From Chrysomallon squamiferum (taxonomy: Eukaryota; Mollusca; Gastropoda; Neomphalida; Peltospiridae): 12,500 bases of DNA. Below are positions 1 through 11,956 of this stretch, one piece after another (the first letter of the stretch is position 1; every line of letters starts with the position of its first letter). The stretch is from positions 17,357,189 to 17,369,688 of the forward strand of contig CM022675.1 of the NCBI GenBank assembly GCA_012295275.1, read 5' to 3'. The position numbers and the translations under genes were made by a program. The notes under the pieces were generated by a model. It was not told the DNA's origin. It searched no databases and saw only the letters and a program-made list of their open reading frames with translations.

Positions 1-185
1 CTTATTATTATTATTACTAATTTATTTTCTCGATGTTGGTGATCTTGTTCATATTGTTAGTATTGTTATACACATGGGAAAATTATAATTATATAAATAT
101 CCTAATTTTCATAATATCCAAAGATTTAAGCTAACTGAAGTACCATAATTCTTTATTAGGGAAAAACACACAAAATTATACTAAC

Positions 186-218
186 GTCTGTAAGCTCGAA
201 TTCTGCTTCTGCTTGGTC
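186..218 (-). CDS. Exon A1 (PSRSRIRAYR), most downstream exon seen
   Basis: This 33-nt exon has a tctag acceptor and gttagtat donor. By alignment with the next units, the following C exon should end about 135 bases beyond the left edge, so the array continues there too. Confidence 0.75.
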
Positions 219-443
219 CTAGAAGAGAACAAATAAATCGAATATTAGTAAATAAATATTTTAATACTAAAAATATACTTATCCTTTTGCTACAACAGAT
301 TTATCTAAAATGTAAAAATATTCTTTGTTATATTCATTTACTGCTATTATTTTCTCAAATGTTAAATCTGTATTTCCATTAGCCTCGCCATTTTAAAAAT
401 TATTTTCATATTATCATCACTGTCATCGTCATCATCATCATCA

Positions 444-487
<44 letters not shown>

Positions 488-1319
488 ATTATTATCATTA
501 TAATTATTATATTTACTTCTGTGATGTCGATTACTTCTTAGCCAACGTCTCCACCATCTCTCTCTTCCTATAAACAATAAAAATAAAACAACTCGTGTGA
601 GAGTGTATATCTCTAATTATGTTTTCAGTTATTCATTATTTTCTTTCATTACAATTATAATTACAAAAGTTTCACTAAGCAACATACTAACCTCGACCAC
701 GATGTTTTCTCAGCCATCTCCTCCAATATTTTCCACCACCTGAAATCATTGAATATCAATATTCTTAACTTTCTTTATCCAACTAAATTTACTAGTTGTC
801 GTGCAAAATGGCAATACAGTGGTCATAAAACATAAAGAAAAATTCAGTTCTTCTTCTTCTTCTTCTTCTTCTTCTTATTATTATTATTACTAATTTATTT
901 TCTCGATGTTGGTGATCGTGTTCATATTGTTAGTATTGTTATACACATGGGAAAATTATAATTATATAAATATCCTAATTTTCATAATATCCAAAGATTT
1001 AAGCTAACTGAAGTACCATAATTCTTTATTAGGGAAAAACACACAAAATTATACTAACGTCTGTAAGCTCGAATTCTGCTTCTGCTTGGTCCTAGAAGAG
1101 AATAAATAAATCGAATATTAGTAAATAAATATTTTAATACTAAAAATATACTTATCCTTTTGCTACAACAGATTTATCTAAAATGTAAAAATATTCTTTG
1201 TTATATTCATTTACTGCTATTATTTTCTCAAATGTTAAATCTGTATTTCCATTAGCCTCGCCATTTTAAAAATTATTTTCATATTATCATCACTGTCATC
1301 GTCATCATCATCATTGTTA

Positions 1320-1371
<52 letters not shown>

Positions 1372-3929
1372 AATTATTATTATTATCATCATTATAATTA
1401 TTATATTTACTTCTGTGATGTCGATGTCTTCTTAGCCAACGTCTCCACCATCTCTCTCTTCCTATAAACAGTAAAAATAAAACAACTCGTGTGAGAGTGT
1501 ATATCTCTAATTATGTTTTCAGTTATTCAATATTTTCTTTCATTACAATTATAATTACAAAAGTTTCACTAAACAACATACTAACCTCGACCACGATGTT
1601 TTCTCAGCCATCTCCTCCAATATTTTCCACCACCTGAAATCATTGAATATCAATATTCTTAACTTTCTTTATCCAACTAAATTTGCTAGTTGTCGTGCAA
1701 AATGGCAATACAGTGGTCATAAAACATAAAGAAATATTCAGTTCCTCTTCTTCTCCTTCTTCTTCTTTTTATTATTATTATTATTATTACTAATTTATTT
1801 TCTCGATGTTGGTGATCTTGTTCATATTGTTAGTATTGTTACACACATGGGAAAATTATAATTATATAAATATCCTAATTTTCATAATATCCAAAGATTT
1901 AAGCTAACTGAAGTACCATAATTCTTTATTAGGGAAAAACACACAAAATTATACTAACGTCTGTAAGCTCGAATTCTGCTTCTGCTTGGTCCTAGAAGAG
2001 AATAAATAAATCGAATATTAGTAAATAAATATTTTAATACTAAAAATATACTTATCCTTTTCCTACAACAGATTTATCTAAAATGTAAAAATATTCTTTG
2101 TTATATTCATTTACTGCTATTATTTTCTCAAATGTTAAATCTGTATTTCCATTAGCCTCGCCATTTTAAAAATTATTTTCATATTATCATCACTGTCATC
2201 GTCATCATCATCATCATTGTTATTATAATTATTATTATCATCATTATAATTATTATATTTACTTCTGGGATGTCGATTACTTCTTAGCCAACGTCTCCAC
2301 CATCTCTCTCTTCCTATAAACAATAAAAATAAAACAACTCGTGTGAGAGTGTATATCTCTAATTATGTTTTCAGTTATTCATTATTTTCTTTCATTACAA
2401 TTATAATTACAAAAGTTTCACTAAACAACATACTAACCTCGACCACGATGTTTTCTCAGCCATCTCCTCCAATATTTTCCACCACCTGAAATCATTGAAT
2501 ATCAATATTCTTAACTTTCTTTATCCAACTAAATTTACTAGTTGTCGTGCAAAATGGCAATACAGTGGTCATAAAACATAAAGAAAAATTCAGTTCTTCT
2601 TCTTCTTCTTCTTCTTCTTCTTATTATTATTATTATTACTAATTTATTTTCTCGATGTTGGTGATCTTGTTCATATTGTTACTATTGTTATACACATGGG
2701 AAAATTATAATTATATAAATATCCTAATTTTCATAATATCCAAAGATTTAAGCTAACTGAAGTACCATAATTCTTTATTAGGGAAAAACACACAAAATTA
2801 TACTAACGTCTGTAAGCTCGAATTCTGCTTCTGCTTGGCCCTAGAAGAGAACAAATAAATCGAATATTAGTAAATAAATATTTTAATACTAAAAATATAC
2901 TTATCCTTTTGCTACAACAGATTTATCTAAAATGTAAAAATATTCTTTGTTATATTCATTTACTGCTATTATTTTCTCAAATGTTAAATCTGTATTTCCA
3001 TTAGCCTCGCCATTTTAAAAATTATTTTCATTTTATCATCATTGTCATCATCATTATTATTATGATTACTATTATTATTATTTTTATCATCATAATTATT
3101 ATCATTATAATCATTATATTTACTTCTGTGACGTCGATGTCTTCTCAGCCAACGTCTCCACCATCTCTCTCTTCCTATAAACAGTAAAAATAAAACAACT
3201 CGTGTGAGAGTGTATATCTCTAATTATGTTTTCAGTTATTCATTATTTTCTTTCATTACAATTATAATTACAAAAGTTTTAGTAAACAACATACTAACCT
3301 CGACCACGATGTTTTCTCAGCCATCTCCTCCAATATTTTCCACCACCTGAAATCATTGAATATCAATATTCTTAACTTTCTTTATCCAACTAAATTTACT
3401 AGTTGTCGTGCAAAATGGCAATACAGTGGTCATAAAACATAAAGAAAAATTCAGTTCTTCTTCTTCTTCTTCTTCTTCTTCTTATTATTATTATTATTAC
3501 TAATTTATTTTCTCGATGTTGGTGATCTTGTTCATATTGTTACTATTGTTATACACATGGGAAAATTATAATTATATAAATATCCTAATTTTCATAATAT
3601 CCAAAGATTTAAGCTAACTGAAGTACCATAATTCTTTATTAGGGAAAAACACACAAAATTATACTAACGTCTGTAAGCTCGAATTCTGCTTCTGCTTGGT
3701 CCTAGAAGAGAATAAATAAATCGAATATTAGTAAATAAATATTTTAATACTAAAAATATACTTATCCTTTTCCTACAACAGATTTATCTAAAATGTAAAA
3801 ATATTCTTTGTTATATTCATTTACTGCTATTATTTTCTCAAATGTTAAATCTGTATTTCCATTAGCCTCGCCATTTTAAAAATTATTTTCATATTATCAT
3901 CACTGTCATCGTCATCATCATCATTGTTA

Positions 3930-3975
<46 letters not shown>

Positions 3976-5217
3976 TATTATTATTATCATCATTATAATT
4001 ATTATATTTACTTCTGTGATGTCGATGTCTTCTTAGCCAACGTCTCCACCATCTCTCTCTTCCTATAAACAGTAAAAATAAAACAACTCGTGTGAGAGTG
4101 TATATCTCTAATTATGTTTTCAGTTATTCAATATTTTCTTTCATTACAATTATAATTACAAAAGTTTCACTAAACAACATACTAACCTCGACCACGATGT
4201 TTTCTCAGCCATCTCCTCCAATATTTTCCACCACCTGAAATCATTGAATATCAATATTCTTAACTTTCTTTATCCAACTAAATTTTCTAGTTGTCGTGCA
4301 AAATGGCAATACAGTGGTCATAAAACATAAAGAAATATTCAGTTCCTCTTCTTCTCCTTCTTCTTCTTCTTTTTATTATTATTATTATTATTACTAATTT
4401 ATTTTCTCGATGTTGGTGATCTTGTTCATATTGTTAGTATTGTTATACACATGGGAAAATTATAATTATATAAATATCCTAATTTTCATAATATCCAAAG
4501 ATTTAAGCTAACTGAAGTACTATAATTCTTTGTTAGGGAAAAACACATAAAATTATACTAACGTCTGTAAGCTCGAATTCTGCTTCTGCTTGGCCCTAGA
4601 AGAGAATAAATAAATCGAATATTAGTAAATAAATATTTTAATACTAAAAATATACTTATCCTTTTGCTACAACAGATTTATCTAAAATGTAAAAATATTC
4701 TTTGTTATATTCATTTACTGCTATTATTTTCTCAAATGTTAAATCTGTATTTCCATTAGCCTCGCCATTTTAAAAATTATTTTCATTTTATCATCATTGT
4801 CATCATCATTGCTATTATTATTATTACTATTATTATTATTTTTATCATCATAATTATTATCATTATAATCATTATATTTACTTCTGTGATGTCGATGTCT
4901 TCTCAGCCAACGTCTCCACCATCTCTCTCTTCCTATAAACAGTAAAAATAAAACAACTCGTGTGAGAGTGTATATCTCTAATTATGTTTTCAGTTATTCA
5001 TTATTTTCTTTCATTACAATTATAATTACAAAAGTTTTAGTAAACAACATACTAACCTCGACCACGATGTTTTCTCAGCCATCTCCTCCAATATTTTCCA
5101 CCACCTGAAATCATTGAATATCAATATTCTTAACTTTCTTTATCCAACTAAATTTACTAGTTGTCGTGCAAAATGGCAATACAGTGGTCATAAAACATAA
5201 AGAAAAATTCAGTTCTT

Positions 5218-5248
<31 letters not shown>

Positions 5249-6112
5249 TTATTATTATTACTAATTTATTTTCTCGATGTTGGTGATCTTGTTCATATTG
5301 TTGCTATTGTTATACACATGGGAAAATTATAATTATATAAATATCCTAATTTTCATAATATCCAAAGATTTAAGGTAACTGAAGTACCATAATTCTTTGT
5401 TAGGGAAAAACACACAAAACTATACTAACGTCTGTAAGCTCGAATTCTGCTTCTGCTTGGCCCTAGAAGAGAATAAATAAATCGAATATTAGTAAATAAA
5501 TATTTTAATACTAAAAATATACTTATCCTTTTCCTACAACAGATTTATCTAAAATGTAAAAATATTCTTTGTTATATTCATTTACTGCTATTATTTTCTC
5601 AAATGTTAAATCAGTATTTCCATTAGCCTCGCCATTTTAAAAATTATTTTCATATTATCATCACCGTCATCGTCATCATCATCATTGCTATTATTATTAT
5701 TACTATTGTTATTATTATTATCATTAGAATTATGATATTTACTTCTGTGATGTCGATGTCTTCTTAGCCAACGTCTCCACCATCTCTCTCTTCCTATAAA
5801 ACAATAAAAATAAAATAATTCGTGTGAAAGTTATATCTGTAATAGTGTAAACAGTTATTCAATATTTTCTTTCATTACAATTATAATTATAAAGTTTCAC
5901 TAAACAACATACTAACCTCGACCACGATGTTTTCTCAGCCATCTCCTCCAGTATTTTCCACCACCTGAAATCGTTGAATATCCACATTCTTAACTTTCTT
6001 TATAGAACTAATTTTACTAGATATAGTGCGAAATGGCAATACAGTGGTCATAAAAGATACAGAAAATGTATTTCGTGTTGTTGTTGTTATTGTTTTTGTT
6101 GTTGTTTTTGTA

Positions 6113-6178
<66 letters not shown>

Positions 6179-6528
6179 TTCTTCTTGATATTGAAATAAA
6201 TTATATTTTATAAAGATCCTAATAATGATGATACGAAAGATTAACGTCAACTAAAGTATCGTAAACTCTTTATTATGGGAGAAAAACACAAAATTATACT
6301 AACGTCTGTAAGCTCGAATTCTGCTTCTGCTTGGTTCTGTGAAGAGAATCAAAAACCGAATATTAGTAAATCAATATTTTAATACTAAAAGCATGTTTAT
6401 CATGTTACTACAACAGCTTTATCTAAAAAGTAAAAAAAATATTCTTTGTTTTTGTCTTTTTCTGTTGTATTATTTTCTCAAACGTTAAATCTGCATTTCT
6501 TTGAGGCTCGCTATTTTATTATTATTAA

Positions 6529-6562
<34 letters not shown>

Positions 6563-9500
6563 TGTTTTTACTTTTGTGACGTCGATGTCTTCTCAGCCAA
6601 CGTCTCCACCATCTCTCTCTTCCTAGAAAAAGATAATAAATAAATAAAATAACATAAATTAAACCATTCATGTGTAAGTGAATATCTTTAATATGTATTT
6701 ATTTATTTAAAATATTTTTAAAATTATAATTATAATACAATGGTTTTATTAAACAGCATACCGACCTCGGCCACGATGTCTTCTCAGCCATCTTCTCCAA
6801 TATTTCCCTCCACCTGAAATCAGTGAATAATAATTGTCTCAGCTTTCTTCATACAACACAATTTACTCGATGTGAGTAAAATAGCAATAGAGTTGTTAAA
6901 AGATAGAGCAAAAAAGTAATTTTAATTACTCTTTTCCATTTTCTTCTTGCTCTTCTTGTACTTGTTCTTCTTATTATTATTATTACTATTATTTTGATTA
7001 AAATATTAATAGAGCATAAAGATCATTATGTTAATTTTGTAAAACGTTAAACTTAGCTAACGTATCATAAACTTTTACTATGGATAACACATAAAATATA
7101 CTAACGTCTGTATGCTCGAATTCTGCTTTTGCTTGGCTCTGTGCGAGACAAAAAAAAAAGAAATCGAATCATTTAAAATGAAACTTTTTACAGTGAAAAC
7201 AGATTTATTTTTTCGTAAAAAGATTAATATAGCAAATAAAAATATTCTTTCATAGAACTGACTTTTGTCATTATGTTTGCAAGAATTAAACGGACATTTC
7301 TGTTAGCCTTGTCTTCTTGATTTTTCTGCTCATATCATTATTATTATTATGCTGTTGTTGCTGTTGCTATTATTATTATTATTATATTTACTTCTGCCGC
7401 GTCGATGTCTTCTTATCCAACGTCTCCACCATCTCTCTCTTCCTAAGAAAATGAAAATAAATAAATCAGAACAACAAAATTCATATAAGTGAATATCATT
7501 AATACGTGTTTTTCTGTTGTTAACCGTATTGTTTTATAATAATAGCAAGAATTGTACTTTGATCAAATTCTATACTAACCTCGACCACGATGTCTTCTCA
7601 GCCATCTTCTCCAGTATTTCCCTCCACCTGAAATCATCCAGTAATGTTTGTTTACTTTAACTTTACAACGAAATGTATTTCATGAGTACCAAATATCAGT
7701 ACAGTTTTTACAACACATATTTAAATATAGCAATGAATAACGTTTTATTAATTCAGATATTAATATTTGTTCTTTACTCATAAATTCAATTTTGTTTTTT
7801 AAATTTTTTCTTCTTGCTCTTCGTGTTCTTATTCTTGTTGTTGTTGTTGTTGTTGTTGTTCTAATAATAATAATAATAATAATAATTATTATTATTATTA
7901 TTATTATTATCCTCAGTTAAAAAAAGTAATATTTGTAAAGATCATAATCTTCTGTATATAAGAGATTATAATTAATTAAACTACTTTAGATTCTTTACTG
8001 TGGACAAAAAGAAAAATATACTAACGCCTGTAAGCTCGAATTCTGCTTTTGGTTGGTTCTGTGAGGAAAGGAAAGAAAATCAATTATTAGAAATAAATAT
8101 TTTCATTGTGAAAATACGTTTATCATTTTCCTACAAGAGTATGTTTAGTTTTGTTGTTTTTAAAAAAATCATTTTTATAATTATTTACCATTAATATTAT
8201 TGCAAAGTTAAACTGGAATTTCTGCTACCTTGCTCCTTTGCTATTCCACTGTTATTAGTTGTAATAGTAGTGACGGTAATAGTTGTGCTAGACTGTTTAG
8301 TGCAGTAATTACCTTTCTCATTTGAAGAAATATTAGAGTACATTTATTTTTATAAATTATAATAGTAACCTGTTGCTTACGACCAATGTGAAGTTTCAGT
8401 CGAAATGAGGGTAAGAATTTTGTTTTAATTTTTTGTCAATATTAATTTAAAACTTATTCCAATATATTTTATTTTGAAATTGTTTACAAAGGTACGCTTG
8501 TATCTTTTATTCTGCTCTTTTTCATTTTTTTTTTATTATTCATATATATTGATTTCATTTTCATTGCTTTTTCTGCTCTTTTGCTACTAGTAGATTCTTT
8601 TCCGCTAGTTTGTTCTATGTTTGAAGTCATAAACAGTAACGTTATTATTTTTTAAATAGTCCTTTGGTTTGTGGCCTGAGGAAACACCTTGTTTGAATTT
8701 TTGACACTGCTGAATAGTCAGGGTTATAATCAGCATTTATTCCTGCTGGAAGAAAGAACAGATCTGCATTGCTTTCTGTACTCTTTGATCCCAAAACCAT
8801 GAAGTTTAGTGGATACGTCACAGATAACTGCATACCGTTCATCATATAGTTTCCATTAGGTCATCTGAGAAAAGTACTTTGCTCCACTGTTCTTAAGACC
8901 ATTAGGCATGTTTCTTCTTAAACGTTTGATTTTCATCCATTTTGATAAAACTCAGATGTAACAAAAAATGACGTCATCGCCTTAGAATTAGTGATAAACC
9001 TGTTTAGATTTGCTTGAAGGAAGTTTTTGTGGGCAGCTTGAGGATCATGCAAACAGTGATATAAAATCCGCTCAAATCATTCAGGGAAAATTAAAAATAG
9101 TATTATTTTAAATGTGGTTCTACACATTTTGCTTCGATTTTAGGAGCTAAAGAAAGTTTAATAATGTAAAAGCTTGTGTTTCATAAGAACAGTTAACGAA
9201 GGGCAACATGTAGAAATACTCTTAGAAATACACATGCTATTATGATTATTGTCTTATCACTTATCTAAAATTAATAAAGACCTTTATTTACTATTAACGT
9301 ATCTACATTAAATAAGTGTAATATCTATATTATTTATCTAAACTAAATAAAATATTACTATCGATTTGTCACAATACAATACAATACAAAATTACCCATT
9401 GTCATTTAAGTAAACTAAATAATAGAACACTACTGGTTTGTATTATTTATATAAACTGAGTAACATAATATTTCAGTTACTTTGGTATTGTTTATCTAAA

Positions 9501-11367
9501 CAATGTCGCACACCTTTTCTATTGTTTTGTTTATCAGTTATCATTTAGATGAAATAATATATAGATCACCGATATATATATATACATAGTACAAACCTTG
9601 GCTGTGTGACGTAATTCCACATACTTAACAACTGTTTAAACTAAAACAATGTTTCAGTTAATTCATCTGCTATGGTTTTTCAAATTAACTCACTGGTACC
9701 TATCTAACTTTTATTATCTTATTAAAATTATGATCTTTTGACTTATGTAAACAACAATATATTCTTCAAACTGACACTCATCACTTATTTAAGCAACAAA
9801 ATATATTATTAATTGTAAGAAATATAATTTATGTAAACTTGTATTATATTAATCAAATCTCCTTTATATTTGTCTAGACGTAATACTTACATTGTGAAAA
9901 AACTTTTGAATACTGGTAGCACAGAAGATCTGCTTTGTCTGCTTCTTTACTAAAAAATACTTTGTTAAGGAATTGGAAACATGCATATAAAACAGAAAAA
10001 GTTAAAAAAAAGAAATGTAAAACCAATCCAGAGTAATGGAAGTAGATGATAAAACCAGCTGCAAAGATATATGTACAATTATAAATAACAACCATATAAA
10101 AGTTTGAAAATCATGCATTTATAAAAATGTGGAACATTTCAGAAGGAAGCAAATGTATAATAAATCACATAAAAAGAAATCGTAAAAATGTGATCTTTCT
10201 GTTAACTTAAAAATATATATGACATAGTTTACTGTGATAAAACAAGTTTGTTTTTCGTATAGGTTTTGTTGTTTTTGTTATTATTTTTCTCCACAAAACG
10301 TCTATATCATTAACTGAAAGCCTTATACCCACAACGAATGTGAACTTTATGAATTTATTGACAAAGTAAAAACCGTTAAAAATAAGAACCATGTCTTAGG
10401 TTATTGTCACGTCGAATTGGAAACTAGTGAAAAGAGCGTTTTATTATTTTTTTCATTGATTATTTTTTCATATATAACTTTGTTATTTATTAATTTAAAT
10501 TTATTTATTTGTTCAATGCTTCTGGTAAGCTAATGTATTTTTTGACTTAAAATAATGAATGTTTGAAGACTACTGTTTTATGCAACATAAATGAATATTA
10601 ATTCATTCATTAAACAAATTCATCTGATATAATATAGAATTATTTTTAAAATATGAAGCAACGATATACATTCCCTTCTTCCTTTTAAAATTAATTAATT
10701 TATTTATTTTTATTTTATTTTATTTTACTTTATTTTGTTATTTATTATGATTACGAACTTTTTACGAATTTAAAATCTTACATCATACATATTTAGCAAG
10801 TTAACAGATCGCCAAAACATGCATAACACAAGACATATATTGAAATCTACATAACATAATATATACATATATATATATATATATTATTTTAAAATATATA
10901 CTAACTTCTGAATGCTTCAATTCTGCTTATAAATCCCGTTCCTGTAAATAAAACATATTGTACGAACTTATTAAAAAATAAAACCAAAATGTTAAACAAG
11001 TGCAATATACTTCTAACTTTTAAGTGATAAATATCAACTATAAATTCAAGAAAAGTGAGTTATAGCCTTTACAAAAAATGTTTTTAAATATTACTGTCTA
11101 CAGTAATACATTTATGATTATTTGTTTTAATTATCATTAATATTAATATGTAAGTGTGCATCAGTAATAGAATACAAAGTATACAACAGCCATTTTGGAT
11201 TATAGCATATGTCTATGAATGATTTTTATTTCAAGATAATTCTTTCTTGAGGATGGGCATATAGCAGATAACTACTATTTTGGAAGTGGCAACCACTTAT
11301 AAAGAAAGGACAAAAGGTTCTGATTTTGGTTTATACCTGTATAAAGAAAAAACCCTATTACAAACAT

Positions 11368-11464
<97 letters not shown>

Positions 11465-11894
11465 AATTTTGGCGTTGTTCTTTTGCTTATTACTTATTTC
11501 CGCATTTCTGAGAACGATTTATGCATATACGAGGTATACTTTGCTCGTGTCTACACATTTGAAAATTGCATTTACGATAAACTGTATCCCGAATTCCAAG
11601 TTGGTTGTATACTGTAATTAAGGTCACTGTACCAAAACTATATAAGGGATTTATTATTTCATTGTTTCCTTATCATTTCTAACGCCTGTCACTGAACTCC
11701 TCTAACCTAATAATTTCGTGAGGAAATAATTTCATTTATAAAAGAACTGACAAGTGCAACTGAATCATTTATATTATATTACGGCTTTGTATAACCATAT
11801 TATCCAAAACTGTCTACATTTTAAATAAAACTTTTCTTAATAATAATGAACAGATAGAAAATAAGACGATTCAACAACAACTACAACAACAACA

Positions 11895-11956
<62 letters not shown>

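Larger units (their letters stand above)
1..8240. repeat. Tandem array of ten 0.8-0.9 kb exon-containing units
   Basis: Successive A exons start at 186, 1059, 1959, 2808, 3669, 4563, 5430, 6304, 7106 and 8026, giving unit lengths of 873, 900, 849, 861, 894, 867, 874, 802 and 920 bp. Length differences come mainly from two microsatellites per unit: a TTA/TCA tract in the B-to-A intron and a TTC plus TTA tract in the A-to-C intron. Units up to about 5960 are near-identical throughout. Further right the introns drift while the exons persist. Homology fades around 8240, where B and C of the tenth unit cannot be found. Confidence 0.95.

Noticed and set aside
517-739. Alternative minus-strand frame through the same exons, giving a Lys/Glu/Thr-rich protein with EEMAEKTS and REMVETLAKKTS
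   Set aside because: It is open in many copies but has TAA in B1 and B3, TAG in B11 and TGA in A11. Changes in old exons such as C8 are radical in this frame but silent in the chosen one.
186-739. Third minus-strand frame of the exons (A exon reading as DQAEAEFELTD)
   Set aside because: Exons B and C contain stops in this frame in nearly every copy.
5974-6250. Open frames on both strands rich in Tyr or Asn
   Set aside because: They are translations of the (TTA)n microsatellite and flanking intron, with no conservation in neighbouring units.
6446-6643. Plus-strand 65-codon open frame
   Set aside because: It is antisense to exon B8 plus a TTA microsatellite.
8000-8194. Plus-strand 64-codon open frame
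   Set aside because: It overlaps exon A10 antisense, and most of it is intron sequence.
1-8240. CRISPR-like or satellite-only interpretation of the regular repeats
   Set aside because: Units are 0.8-0.9 kb with conserved splice-bordered exons and drifting introns, not short repeats with spacers or featureless satellite.
8368-8400. Possible relic of the missing exon C10
   Set aside because: There is weak similarity to the C exon and a GT donor, but an in-frame TAA and no convincing acceptor; too weak to list as an exon.
10207-10392. Minus-strand 61-codon open frame
   Set aside because: No recognisable domain, no supporting splice signals of note, and chance length for T-rich DNA.
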